Positions 9,655-22,042 of a stretch of DNA of 64,000 bases are shown here, piece after piece. Source of the DNA: Eremophila alpestris peregrina (Eukaryota > Chordata > Aves > Passeriformes > Alaudidae). Location: the NCBI GenBank assembly GCA_009792885.1, contig WMCF01000006.1, forward strand, positions 62,001-126,000. Reading direction: 5' to 3'. Made by a program: the position numbers and the translations under genes. The notes under the pieces are model-generated. The model was not told where the DNA came from, did no database searches, and was given only the letters and a program-made list of their open reading frames with translations. Position 1 is the stretch's first letter. Each line of letters begins with the position of its first letter.

Positions 9655-11210
9655 GAATCATAGAATTGTTCAGGTTGGAAAAGACCTCCAGGATCATCAA
9701 GCCCAGCTGTTCACTCAGCACTCGTACAATTGGCCTTGGCCCATCGATCCGGCCTGTCCACATCCCTCTGCACAGCCTTCCTACTGTGCAGCAAACCAAC
9801 ACTCCCACCCAACTTGGCTTCATCTGCAGGTTTGCTGAGGATGCTGTCATCCAAGGCATTGATAAAGATACTGGACAGGACTGGCCCCAGTGCTGAGCTC
9901 TACTGAGCCGACTTGTGAGCAGCCACCAGCTGGATGTAACTCCATTCAGCACCTCTCTCTGGACTTGGACAATTGGGCAATCTTTTTACAGGAAACAGTG
10001 CACCTCTCCAAGCCATGAGTATCTGGTTTCTGCAGGATATTTCTGTGGGATATGGTGTCGGAAGCTTTACTGAAGTATCTTGTGACTGGCTGAGATGGAG
10101 TTACTTTTCCCCACATCAGCCCTCACAGTGCTGTGGTTTGCATTGGTAGCTGGAAAGGTGTTGATGACACAGCATTGTTGTGGCTACTGCTGAGCAGTGC
10201 TGGCACAGCATCAGGGCTGTCTCTAACATTTTGCCCCTATCAAGTGGCTGGGAGTGGGAAAGGTCCAGGGAGGGGACACAACCAGGCCCAAATTAACCAA
10301 AGGGGTATTCCATTCCGTATGACATCAGCTCAGATATAAAAGCTGAGGGAGGGAGGAGGAATAGGGGGCGTTTTTTATTATATAGTGTTTGCCTTCCAGA
10401 GCAATTGCTATGCATGCTGCAGCTTTGCTTCCTGGAAAGTGGCTGGATATCACCCCCTGATGGAAAGTAGAGAATAAACTTTCTTCTCTTTGTTTATACA
10501 CACCAAATTTTTCCTTTTTTTAACTTTAGTTAAGTGCCTTGCCTCAAGCTACAAGTTCTTTTCCATCCTATTTTCTCTCCCTTGTCCAACTGGGGAGTGA
10601 TAGAGAGGCTTGATGGACACTGGGTGTCCAGCCAAGGTAAATCCCCTACATAAAGTCCAGGCAGACAACATCTACAGCCTTTCCCTCATGCACTGAGTGG
10701 GTCACCTGGTCACAGAAGGAGATCAGGTTGATCAATCAGGACCTGCCTTTCCTAAAGCCATGCTGACTGGGCCTGATCCCCTGGTTGTCATACATGTTTT
10801 GCGTGATGACACTGTTAACAGGCTGTGCCATGACTTTCCCCTGCACTGAGGTCAGGCTGACAGGCCAGTATTTCCCTGTATCCTCCTTCTGGCCATTCTT
10901 GTAGATGGGTGTCACATTTGCTGAACTCCAGTTAACTAGACCTTCTAGATTTGCTAGCACTGTTGATGGTGGAATGTGGCTTGGTGAGCCCTTCTGCCAG
11001 CTCTCAGGACCCTTGGGTGGCTCCCATCTGTCCCCATAGATTTGTAGCAAGTCACTGACCATTTCCTTTTGGATTGTTCTGCTCCCTGTCCCTCTCTTCA
11101 GCACAGGAGGCTGTATACCCAAAGCAAACTGGTCTTACTATCAAAGACTGAGGCAAAGAAGGCATACGTAACTGGCTTTTCAACAGGCTTTGTTGCTCTG
11201 TTTTTGTCAG
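9655..11210 (-). mobile_element. CR1 LINE, internally deleted and split by a solo LTR
   Basis: Antisense to PDGFD. The 3' terminus (AATCATAGAATTGTTCAGG, then the CATCAAGCCCAGCTG block) is at 9655-9720. It jumps at about 9721 to the middle of ORF2 (ACAATTGGCCTTGGCCCATCG), so the 3' part of ORF2 and most of the 3' UTR are deleted. RT-coding sequence then runs to 10080, is interrupted by an LTR at 10081-10650, and resumes from 10651 to about 11210. On the minus strand, 10736-11122 stays open for 128 codons and shows RT fingers-type sequence with the blocks NVTPIYKNGQKED and SQHGFRKGRS. CR1 is a non-LTR retrotransposon encoding an endonuclease/reverse transcriptase. This copy is dead: deleted, interrupted and frameshifted. 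Confidence 0.9.
10081..10650 (+). mobile_element. Solo LTR of an old avian endogenous retrovirus, inserted in CR1
   Basis: A 570-bp block starting TGTGACTGGCTGAG and ending CCCCTACA splits a continuous CR1 sequence, which defines its edges well. The order is that of an LTR on the + strand: TATAAA at 10335-10340, then AATAAA at 10473-10478, then a T-rich U5. The sequence resembles an LTR family common in bird genomes, probably ERVL-like (recognised from memory). No internal gag/pol sequence flanks it, so it is a solo LTR left by recombination. Target duplication is decayed: AAGT occurs on both sides, but a few extra bases separate it from the TG/CA ends. It lies sense to PDGFD, so its TATA and poly(A) signals could in principle act on PDGFD transcription. 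Confidence 0.83.
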
Positions 11211-11340
11211 TTGTATTTAGTCTGTCAAAATTAAAAAAGTGTATATGTTGAAGGCATGAGTCTTGTACATGCATTTGCAGGATAAATGTAATTTTTATCT
11301 TTAGAATATTATCTAATATAGTAAAATAGATATCCATCTA

Positions 11341-11465
11341 TCACAGAATCACAAAATAATGCTTAGTTGGAAGGGACCAAGAATGATCATTGAGTCCAGC
11401 TCTTAGCCCTGCACAGGGCATCCCCAAAAATCACACTGTATGCTTGAGAGCGTTGTCTAAATGAT
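11341..11465 (-). mobile_element. CR1 LINE 3' end fragment
   Basis: Reads ATCACAGAATCACAAAATAA, then GTTGGAAGGGACC, GAGTCCAGCTC and CCTGCACAGGGCATCCCCAA, the reverse complement of a CR1 3' end of the subfamily with the CTGCACAGG block. It is probably a separate insertion from the CR1 that ends near 11210, because the 3' terminus recurs here. Confidence 0.78.
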
Positions 11466-12316
11466 TGTACAGAATACATAAATTAAGGACAGAAGCACAA
11501 GGAAGTGAGATTAAGTACGCTTGATATAGTTGGTTCCAAATCAGCATTAAAATAATTAAAATATTGTATCTGGGAATTTGTTTTAGATTACAAAAAACCC
11601 TCCACACCCCAGGTTTAATATAATTTTTTTGAAGTCCTAGTTGAACAGTGAACTATTAGACCAATATTTGAGCCTAACTATTCAGGGTAGTTAAGGTCTT
11701 CATATGATGTTGGTAGCTATGTAATTTATGGAATTTGGGTTGAAAGCAGTTATATTTAATAATGTCTGTCAGTTTTTCAAGTTGCTAGTTGATGTTCTGA
11801 AAGTAATTTCACATTATTAAATTTTGTATTAATTGAAAAGGAACTTACTAGAAAAAGGATTATCTAGGCAGAAATTTCTTGAACAATATAATATACAAAT
11901 TCACTACAATATATTTCTGTCACTCCTTTAGAATGTGTATAACAATTACATAAAATGAACATACTACAAGAAGTAGTATTTTGTAGCAAAAGCTATAAAA
12001 TGTATATTATTTATACACCAAGAAGCTTCTTTGGGGAGCTGTGAATTAGAAGGACAGGGAATGGCTTTTATTTCATACCTCTAATATACTGTATGTACAA
12101 AGGATGCAGCAGGAGTTTATGTGTTTTATAGTCTAGTCTTTTCCTATGGAAAGTCTGGGTAATACTAAAATATATCTGCAGCAAACGACTGACTGATCTC
12201 TTCAAAAACAAAATATCTTACAGGACTGGCACTGAACACAGGCTAGGCATCTGCCTGTGATACCAGAATCCCAAAGGCCTCAAAATACCATCTCCTTGTT
12301 ATCTCCAGAGCAGTAA
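11466..12316. other. Intronic unique sequence, nothing recognised
   Basis: Very AT-rich, with no ORF of note and no recognised repeat. Confidence 0.55.
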
Positions 12317-12362
12317 TTGGGGTTTCTTGAGGTCACTTCCAACCTCAGCCATTCCACAATGG
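12317..12362 (+). mobile_element. Possible short CR1 3' end remnant
   Basis: GAGGTCACTTCCAACCTCAG followed by CCATTCCACAATGG resembles the last 40 or so bases of a CR1 in + orientation (GGTCCCTTCCAACC...CCATTCTATG). It is too short and diverged to be sure. Confidence 0.35.
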
Positions 12363-13498
12363 CATTTACTACAGCTGAGAGGAGTTGCGATGGGTGGAAC
12401 ACACTGGTCCTAAGAAGTAGTGCTTGCCTTTCCTATCTCTTCTATCCTTCTCTTCCTCTTTCCCAATGTCCCCCTTTCTCCATGTGCAGCAGTAGCAGGA
12501 ACATGGAGTCCTGTTTTCTACATCTCTGGGCCCAGCTGGGTCCCTTTTCCTCACCATCCTCCTCCATTCCTTGTGTAGCTGCACTCAGTTTTGCTTACCC
12601 AACTGAGAAACCTTGGATTAACTCTCAAAGTTTTTTGCATAATCCCAAAAAAGGGCTGCCCGGGCTTTTGTGCACCTGCAGGGATTTGACATCAGGATAC
12701 TAAAGGAGTCCTACCATGAAGGCTCTGTGTTGGCATTCTTTGTAGTGAAAATTTGCCCACTAATGCAGGGAAATTTAGTAGTAATCTTTTAGTCAGTTAG
12801 TTCAAGCTGTATTCAAGAATTGCCTCCAAAATCCCTGCTATTGTATTTATGAGATTGATTATATTATACCACATTTTGGGTAAAAGAGAGCACTTACATC
12901 AGTGCATCTGGTGAGGTTCTCTTGGCTGAAATATTGGATTGCGTAAAGTTGTTTGGCACTTTGTTTCAAATCAGTCTCCTGTTTACAAAGCTAAGGAAGT
13001 GTCCTGTTTACAGTGTGAAACAGGAGATACTTTCTTTAGGGAGTTTGGTTTTGGCTCTAGTATTTTTGGTAGTGAATAAATCCTACATGATCTCGAGCTT
13101 CCTATTGTACTTGAGTAATCTTCACTTCCATGTTTCCTTTTTGATCTGTATCCCACGCTGTGAAGGCCAATATCCCATGTTTCTGCTTTGCTAATTAGAG
13201 CTCTGTGTATTTGTAGATGCTGCAGGAGGACACATTTTTTACCTTCTGTTCAAACTTCCTGCCAGTGTATTTTAGCCCTGCTGTGCCTTGGGACTTGATG
13301 GTGTTGAGACTCTTTAAAACTATTTATTAAACACTAGGTCCATGAAAAACTTGAAAAATATCCATCTTCACTTTTGTTGCACTAAAATCAATGACAAAAC
13401 TTGAATCAGCACTTCTTGTGGCAAGGCCTGGCACACAGTTCACATGAATTAATACAGGATAAAATAAATGCTTAGGAATTCAGTGATGAGTTTGTAAT
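12363..13498. other. Intronic unique sequence, nothing recognised
   Basis: A 128-codon open frame overlaps 12317-12703, but it has no domain, no codon-usage signal visible by eye and low-complexity Ser/Pro content. I treat it as chance. No repeat family was recognised in the rest. Confidence 0.5.
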
Positions 13499-13990
13499 AG
13501 AATCAAATACTCGTAGAAGTATTTAGTTTGATAAAGACCTTAAGATTGCGTCCACATAGCGCCACCAAGCCCACCACTAAACCATATCCCTTAGTGTCCC
13601 ATCTACACATCTGTTAAATACCTCCAGGTGTAGTGACTCAAACACTTCCCTGGGTGGCCTGTAACAGTGTTTGACAGCCCCTACAGGGAAGAAATCTTTC
13701 CTAATACCAAATCAAAATCTCACTTGGTGTTGCTTAATGACACTTGCTCTTGTACTCTTGCTTGGGAGATCAAGCCCCACCTGGCTATATACACCCTCCT
13801 TTCAGGGACTTGTAGAGAGTGGTCCCCCTGAGCTTTCTCTTCTCCAGGCTGAACACCTCCAGTTGCCTTGGCCACTCCTCGTCCGACTTGTGCTCCAGAC
13901 CCTTCTTGGCTTTGTTTCTCTTTGGATGTGCCTCAGCACCTCATTTTCTTTCTTGTGGTGAGGGGCTCGTGTACAGTACTCACAATTAGG
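13499..13990 (-). mobile_element. CR1 LINE 3' fragment
   Basis: Antisense CR1 3' UTR and the end of ORF2: AGAATCAAATACTCG (decayed terminus), CACCAAGCCCACCACTAAAC, GGTGTAGTGACTCAAACACT, CTTCTCCAGGCTGAACACCT and GTGAGGGGCTCGTG follow the CR1 order. It is about 490 bp, 5' truncated and non-coding. Confidence 0.85.
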
Positions 13991-14461
13991 ATGTTCAATT
14001 AGTGTCCATACACTGACGCAAACCAAAAAAACCCTTTGCACTGATAGAGATGGAGGGGTAACTGATGTAGTTACAGATTGTGTAGCAAAAATACAGAACA
14101 AAGCCTTGTATTCAAATGTCCAGTTTCTTTTTCTCCTATACTGACTACCTCATGTGTCACCCACAGGATATCCTACAAGTGACTTCAGCTGCTGTACATT
14201 TCTAAACAAGACCGTAAGGAAACCTGTCAGTATTTTTCAGTGTCTTGCATTGTTTCTGTTTGTTCTTTAGAGAGGCTCCAAATGTAATATGCGGGGGTTT
14301 CTGTTATTGTTTCTTTTTGGATCGGTTGCAAAAGATTTTTCTCATAGTTGACTGCATTTCTAATCTGATGTGACTCACAAAAAAACTGGCTTGAGGATGA
14401 AGCAGAGACCCAGACTGGCTAGAGAGAAGGAATAAAAATAGATACATAGAATGTTGATCTA

Positions 14462-14512
14462 AGTACTGTGGGGAGTACTCAGAAGTACTAGATCTAGTAC
14501 TGTGGAAGTACT
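14462..14512. repeat. Five AGTACT motifs in 51 bp with a perfect 18-bp palindrome
   Basis: AGTACT occurs at 14462, 14474, 14484, 14496 and 14507. The two central copies form the uninterrupted palindrome AGTACTAGATCTAGTACT at 14484-14501. AGTACTGTGG also recurs at 14462 and 14496, suggesting a small decayed tandem or inverted duplication. Function unknown. Confidence 0.85.
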
Positions 14513-17119
14513 ATGGGATCTGGAAACTTTTATGTACTGTTCTGCCCTTAATTTTTCAGCCAGTTTTCTTGAAAGATAAATCCTTTACCTTAACAAACCC
14601 GTGGCAGTAATGCTGAGTGAGAACAGCAGGTAGTTGGTGATAATGCCTTGGGATTCTTTGTGGATATGGACATGATATGCATTTCTCACCAGTACCTGTC
14701 ATTTATATGATCCTGTAAAATGAAACTCTTAAGCAAAATATAAAATTCTTGCATCATATATAGTAGTGCTCTTGCTGCTCCTACCTAGTATGTGTGTGGT
14801 CTGTTATTAGGTGATTAGCATGTGCAGACATTTTAACCTCCAGAGTCAGTTCTCTGGTGGTGCACACCCTGTTTACAGTGTACTCGGGGTGTCTTGAGAG
14901 CTACCTCTGAGAAATGGCTGCAGTGGCAGCCCCATCTTTGCAGAGCCCTTGAGTAATGTTAAGGTATTTTGAGTCTGTTCTTGGACTTGCATGGCAAAGC
15001 CCCATCTCCATACATATGGCCTGCCTTCCAACAGACTTTGAGAAATGAGTAATTCTCTTGGCCATGTGACAGCACAGAAGCAAGCATCACTCCAGAAACA
15101 AACTTGTGGGCACTGCAGAGGAACCTCAGGCTATACTCCAGCATGCACCTGAGGACTGATCCTACACCTGTGTTGTTCCCATACTGGCAAGCAAAGGAAG
15201 AGGAGAAGTGGATCAGTATGGCTGTTCAGCCTGCTCTTTCCCCAGTCTTTTAACCAGTCACAACACACACAGTAAGCCTTTCCTGGGCAGTGTTCATGCA
15301 CTTGGCAATATTTTCCTGCAGGCAATATCACGTTATGTAAATACCTTTAGTTTCACTGTGAGCCCTGGCAGGTTGGAGAGGCAGAAGTACCACCCACAGC
15401 CACTGTTGCAGGTGGGCAAAGACTGGAGATCCTTACCAGGGTGCAACCATCTTTAAAATGCTGTAGCCTTGCTGTCTGTGCTACCTACCTCCTGTCTACT
15501 TTCCTGCTCAGAGCTGCCACTGTTTTTGCAGTCTGAAAGCTATGTGACATGCTGAGGTAAAATAACAGGGCACATGAATAGCCAGTTTTGGGGAACAAAG
15601 AATTACACAAGATGACAGTGTGATGTCCTGTATAAAAATCAGATATCTTGGTTTTCACATGCTTGCCTGAATATGACTTCAGTGGCATGGGAGTTAAATA
15701 GCAGTTTTTTCTCCAAAGAAACCCTGGAACGAAACAGAGAAAGCTATTATTCTGGTTTTGTTACTTTGCACTTTTGTTCCCTGGGTTTGGTTTCATTTAA
15801 TGCATAAGGATATAGAGGAAGGTCACGAAGAAAAATCATAATGACTTGATATGTCAGTTCAGTTTATTTTTTTGAAGAATGACTTTAAAGGCTTTTTTAT
15901 CAATGTGTGCAGGATATTTTTCAAGGCTCCTTTTTATTTTTGTGCAGGGATCTTGTCTCAGGATTTGTCTCCAATGATTGTGCCATTTCCTGATTCTCCT
16001 GCTATCTTTTGTGCCATCACCAACCATTGCAGGACCTAAAGTTAAACCTTGTCAAGCAGATTGCTTTTAAAGCTTACCTTAGGCAAGGGAAAAAAGTGTC
16101 ACCTGTTTTTCTTATCAGAAGTGAGACAGAATGTATTTCTGTAGTAGCTTTTGCAGTGAAGTGATTGCAAATCTAAGTACATGTCATTGCAGTTTTGACA
16201 ATGAATTGCTAGCACATCAATTTCAAAAAGGTATTTGAAGGTACCTGTTTGGCCAAACCAGAACAAAAACACCGTGAGCTGCCTTGTTTGTTTCTGGGGA
16301 GATACCCAGCGTAGTCACCTCATGCAGCTTCTGTGTCCCTTCTGTTTCCAAAGGTGGGACAGAAGAATTTCCTTCAGTTATTCATTATAAATCAGTAGTG
16401 TCGTTTTTTCAATTGTTATTTTATGTTTACTATGGCTAAAGCAAAGCCTATTCTTAAGTGACAAACTACTATGAACTCCACAGTTTTATCATTATCTTGC
16501 TGCCTTGATATTCTTGCCAGTTAAAAATTGTTCAAAATTGCCAGATAAGATGGAGGATCCAATGCCAACACATGAAACCAGGCAGTTCTCTAAATTGGTT
16601 TTGACAGAGGTTCCTGTGTGTGCAGCAGTAGCTGGCAGAGCTTTTCACAGAGCATGAGTGGGCCTGGTGAAAGAGCTGACTCCAAGAAAGCCAGGGAGCT
16701 CCCACTGGGGGCTTGGCTGAACCTCTGTCAGAGAGCTACATAAGACATGCAAGACACTCTGTGCTTGCTTGTGATGGGCACTAACAAAGAGTTCTTACCC
16801 ATAATGATTGCTGAATAATTTCAAATAAAGTGTCCAATTTTTCCTGCACATATGCACAGCATTTCTGTCAAAAAGCTGGTAAATTCTGACTGTCTGATGC
16901 TGACATCTGAGACTCAGAAAAGTGAGAATAGACTGGCAATGCTTGAAGCTGAAGATTTCTAGAACCTGTTAAATCTCCACATTTACTGTATTCAAAACAA
17001 AGCACTGCTCTCACAAACTTTTCACTAAATATATGCTTTTAAAATAAAGCAAAGGAAAGTAGCCAGAAAGAAAGAAAAAAATCAGAGACATTTGCATTTC
17101 AGTTTTTTGCCAGGACATT

Positions 17120-17133
17120 AAAAAAAAAAAAAA
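17120..17133 (+). repeat. Poly(A) tract (A14)
   Basis: A homopolymer of 14 A bases in AT-rich intron. No retroposed sequence was recognised immediately upstream of it, so it is read as a simple repeat rather than a retropseudogene tail. Confidence 0.9.
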
Positions 17134-17799
17134 GCACTGTCAGATTGCTGAACATGTGGTTTTACCTGAAACATACTTTTTTAAAAAAGAATTTCAAAAT
17201 CACATTAGGTACAAAGTTGAATTGACTATGCAGCCTTGTTAAATTTTCAAAATAAAGAAGACAGATGAACTAAAAATATTGAAGTTTTTTTGTTGTGGTG
17301 GAGGTTTTATATTTTGGGTTTTTTTTTTGTTAGATGCATTGTAGGGCCATATACAGCAAGAGTAAAGGGTGAAATCATGCATGTCCAGCCAGGTGTGTCC
17401 CCAGCCATGTACTGAGTGTCATAGGGAAGATGAAGAAACTGCAGCACTTTCCCAAATAATCTTCCTCTTGGGTGTACCAACACAGTGCAGTCGAAGGGGG
17501 GTGTCATTGTAAATAATAGGTAAGGCAAAGAGGGTGGAAGGAGTTGGATGGTGTGCTAAGACTCCTCCTTACTCCCTGCTGAAGTAACTGCTCCATGGCT
17601 TGCTAGTGTATGTGGAAGGGCATCCTCTTGTTTCAGTGTGCACTGGATGGGGCTCCCTCCTGCCTCCCCCCTGTGTCTGTATACCTGAAGCCACAGCTTA
17701 GCCCTGTGTCAGCAAGCAATCTGATATACTGCTGGTTTTGACTTTTCACAGTTCCTCCCTGTGACACTGCAGCTCTTGATAAAAAAAAGACGTCTCTGA

Positions 17800-17868
17800 T
17801 CATTGCAGGGTGGATTTGACTAGATGACCTTCAGAAGTCCCTTTCCAACCAATTTATATGATTTTCTG
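17800..17868 (+). mobile_element. CR1 LINE 3' end fragment
   Basis: GCAGGGTGGATTTGACTAGA, TGACCTTCAGAAGTCCC and TTCCAACCAATTTATATGAT match the terminal 70 or so bases of CR1 in + orientation (GGGGGTTGGACTAGATGACC... then TTCCAACC). Heavily 5' truncated and diverged. Confidence 0.72.
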
Positions 17869-18151
17869 AAAAGCAAATGACGTGTTCAGTCTCTCTGTTC
17901 CTTACTGAGCTGTGCGGGAGAGACAGTCCATGTGGACCACATGTGAGGTAGATCTATATTCTGTGCACTTGTCAGTGCATGCCATTTTTACTTCTTCTGC
18001 AAAATGGACACTAGGTATAGATCCTATCTTCACCTTCTTCCCAAAACTGGGAATAATGCAATTTTAAACAGCGTGTGATTGTGTTTAGTTTGTAAAAAAG
18101 TAATTTACTGTAATTGTGACCTCATTATATAGTGTGATTTCAGCTGCTATT

Positions 18152-18170
18152 CATTCATTTATAATGAATG
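18152..18170. repeat. Perfect 8-bp inverted repeat, 3-nt loop
   Basis: CATTCATT, loop TAT, AATGAATG. The arms are perfectly complementary. AT-rich inverted repeats of this length arise by chance in introns; no terminator or regulatory meaning is claimed. Confidence 0.8.
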
Positions 18171-20137
18171 GTAAATAAAATGCTAATCTGTTTTACAGTT
18201 CTTGTGTTGTGAAAGTTCAGGTACTCGGATAACTTAATTAGCACTAATTTCCCCCGTACACTGATTAATCTCTAAAATTTGTCAATTTTTACACATCTTT
18301 GGTGAAAGTAGTCAAAGTGTAATGAAGCTGGTATTGCCACTGTGGCTTGAGGTCTGTCTTTTCAGTATTAACTGGTATCTTTACATTCATACTCTATGAA
18401 TTCATATTTGATTTTAGTAGAGAAGAGAAGGAATAGTGTATCAAACAATCATGGCTTTTCTCCCTTGTGGTTGACAAAGGAGAAAGGAACATTACAGAGG
18501 ACATGAGAGGGAATGTTTTCATGTGTGCTTCCCTCTAGATCTGGTGTGTGAATGCTGTCCTGTATGCAAAGAAACATTTGACTGGGGAATACAATATCTA
18601 GCATTGTGTCTCATAAATCCATCAGGATCACTCAGTCAGTACTGGGGCAGCAGCTGATTCTGACTGTTTTTATGTATGTAAATGATGAGTTACTCTTTTA
18701 TGATCTCTGTTATCCTTTATTGATTGCTGTCTCTGTCCTTATGATTATTCTGGTAACTTCTAAACTGAAAAATGAATACCTCAGACTGCTCCGCATAAAG
18801 AAACCCTCTGCTGAAACATGATTCGGGCTTTCATTCATCATGCCAGTGCTGGGGGTGCTAAGTGGAAGTCTCAGTGATTCTCTGGAGTTCTCTGGTTTCT
18901 AGTGCTCTCAAGGATCTAGTTTTAAGATTGTAACCATGTTCTGCCACCTTCTCCCACATCCTGTCTGAGAGGCAGTTCCTGTGCCCATGTGCGTAGCAGC
19001 TAGTCTGTCTGTGGAAAGGTAATCAAACAGTGTGCAGCCTTGCTTGATTCTAGAGCAAATATCTGTTCCCATAGAGCATTGCAAAGATAATATGTAGTCT
19101 CTATGCTGTAACATTTGCCATCTTTCCTTTGTTTCTTCCTGCCTGAACAATTTCAGAATAATCCTTTTCTGTTTGCCTGTGTTTTGTGAAGAATTGTTGC
19201 TATGGACTGAATGACATTGTCACCCAGTGAGAAAGTTTGTATGTCACTTACAGTTAGGATTTCTCTTGAATAAATACAAAGTTTTATGGATTCATTTTGT
19301 TTCACAGTCCTTGGTAGTATGCATGGTCTTAAGCTGATGCTAATCTTTCAGTAGCTGGGACCTAACTCTGAATTCAGGTGTCAAAATAGTACATTTTTGT
19401 TAACAGGCCCTACAACCTCCTATTTAAAATCCATGCAGGACTTTTTATTGTTCTGATAGACACTGAAAAGCAGGTCATGCTCTTTTTGCTTCTGCAGTTT
19501 AGGAGTTATCTGGACATAAAACATTAATACTGCAATCCTAAGTGTGTTGTTCTTAGATCTAATATTTCAATGAAAATCTTTCTCATCCTATGTTGTTTTG
19601 AAGAATTGATATCATATGGTCTTGATGAAATTAGTAGCTTTTTGAAGGCCTGTTTACTTTTTCTGTATTGTTTACATCTATTGCATAGCAAACTGAATGC
19701 TGGTGGTGCTGCTACACTCTGGAAACTATTCTGCACAAATCTTCATAAAATCTGCAAACTTTCATATTATATATAAACATTTTTTATTTAACCCTGGGCT
19801 CAATTGTGTAATGAAAACATTCTTAATAAAAAATGCATGCTATCTAGTTTGAAAAAGAAACCCATTTGAAATGATGGCAGCTTATTTGAAGATGTGAGCA
19901 AAGTGTAATACTTTTCAAAATCTAAGAAGACATGTTATTGGATAAGTGCAAAATGCTTTCATTGAAATCTGTCAAATTATACTTGAAATATTGCTGTTTT
20001 CGTAATTATGTATGGAATTGAAGAACTATTTTATCTCTTCAGGTCAGCTATGTGTTGCATAGCACAGTGGGATGCAGTTCATTAAAGATCAGTATAGACC
20101 ACATTTACAGTAGATTGAATAACAGTGTTGGCATGTC

Positions 20138-20152
20138 TTTTTTTTTTTTTTT
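20138..20152 (+). repeat. Poly(T) tract (T15)
   Basis: A homopolymer of 15 T bases, a simple repeat in AT-rich intron. Confidence 0.9.
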
Positions 20153-22020
20153 CAAAATCTGCAGTCTTCAATTGCTATGGTACAAAAATTTTGCTTTCAT
20201 TACTCCTGTTTTTAATTTACCTGATAGTTGTAGAGTGAATATTCATTTTTCATTTTGTTCAGTTCACTCAAAATGGAGAAGTCAGTTTAGGCTTATGAAA
20301 GTCCCGAAACCAAACAGATCACAAACAGAACAACTGGCTTTCTCTTACAGTCCATGAGTAAAAAACAAATGTATGAGGTCAGCACTGCAGAGAAAAACAT
20401 CCGGAATTAAAATAGTAACACACCTGCACAGATGCTTTCAAAAAGATTTAAATTTTCATTTTATTTTGGGGCCCATGAATCATTTCAGAAATATAGCTGC
20501 TATTGGGTGAATAGGAGCAGTGAGAGTTGATTAATAGGCAAATTTTCTTTGTTTACTAAGTCAAGCATGTTATGGTACTTCTTTTTCTGATATTTTCAAC
20601 ACAATTTCTTTACTGAGAACTATTTAAAATGCTGAGATATACACATTTTAATTGAATTTTGATTTTTGTCTAAATGGAGCTTAATGCAAACCATAGTCAA
20701 AACAACTTTATTATGAGTATGTTCTCTGACATCTTAAAAATCATAAAATTCAGGCTGCACAGTATATGTATGATGATACAAAATAGCTTTAAATATTATT
20801 AAACACAGCTCGTTTTGCTAGGGAGCAGAACTACTTGATCTTGTGCTAGGTTATATTTAATTGCCGACAGTGCATTCCTGATGGTGAAGTCTTTAAATGT
20901 TCTTTTAAAACAAGCAATCTCAAAAAGTAAAAATGAAACCTCAGAATAAAATTACGATGTAAAGCTAGGTTTCCCAGCAGTACCTTGAGAACTGAGCTCA
21001 AATCTCAGATCTGATTCAATCCATCTGCCTAGTTCCACAATAGATCAGAAAATATGTCATGAAATCAATCACTTTATCTCAGGTCCTGGCTGCAGGCCTT
21101 TGAAAAGTGTGTATGTATATGTTTGTACAGCATCTGTATGTGTTGGTTTGCCTTGTGCTTAAGGGATTCATACACATTTACCTTTAGATTCAGTCTGCCT
21201 TACCTTTCAAATAAGGCTGAAATGCAACTGGTAGAGGAAAAAAAGCTCTTTTTAAAGAACTTTGGTGGTTTGAAAAATGGGGCATCTTGCTAAAGTTTCC
21301 CTTGTAATTGAGGGGGAGAGAAAGACACCTGCAGAGAACTGCTCATCCCATTTGTTTTAGATGTCCGCCTTCAGGTGGGATGAATCACCTTCTGCATGTG
21401 TCTTCTTTGTGCACTCAGAGCAGGTCTAGGGCAAGCAGGTCACTAGCAAAGCAAGCTCACAAAAGCACCTAAAAATATTTCAGTTTTTATTACTGTCTGA
21501 GAAATGTGGTTTGGATATTCCTGATCTCTTTAAAATGCTGCATCTTTAGGATAAGATTAAAGATTGCTTTAGAGTGATGAGCAAAGGCATTATAGTAGTT
21601 ATTTCTGACTAGCAAGTTGTAACAGTCCATTACTCTGCAAAACATGAGCTTCAAGAGTTAACATTCGCTACCACTGCTTCTAGGATAAAATGTGGAGGGT
21701 TGACAATACTGTTGGAGTAAGATTTAGGATTAGATTTGGCTTCCTTTTTGTTTTTTTGTTTTTTTTTATAGGATCTCAGGCTGTTATTAGACTTAGGCAA
21801 GCATACACTTGACAAGATCTTATGTTAGCAATTTTTTATGTGTACAGAGGTCAACTGAGATTAATACATCTCACCCCTGCCAGCTGGTTTAGACCTCATA
21901 ATGGCCTTAGTGTCTGACTCATGGAGAATGAACTTATCAGAGATTTCTGGGGGATCTAAAATCACTACTAGTAAGAAAGCAGCTCTTGGCAACACCTGGT
22001 TGAAGGTACATAGTTACAAC

Positions 22021-22042
22021 TCACTTGCAGAGTTGCAAGTGA
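22021..22042. repeat. Perfect 9-bp hairpin, 4-nt loop
   Basis: TCACTTGCA, loop GAGT, TGCAAGTGA. Compact, with perfect arms. Too short for a microRNA precursor, and pairing does not extend outside the arms. Confidence 0.8.

Larger units (their letters stand above)
13991..17799. other. Intronic sequence with an A14 tract and a palindrome cluster, no gene
   Basis: Mostly unique AT-rich DNA. Visible items are the AGTACT cluster with a perfect 18-bp palindrome near 14462-14512 and a poly(A) tract at 17120-17133. Short ORFs (60-82 codons) show no recognisable features. Confidence 0.55.

Noticed and set aside
10736..11122. 128-codon minus-strand ORF as a host gene
   Set aside because: Its sequence blocks are those of CR1 reverse transcriptase, so it is part of the CR1 element, not a gene.
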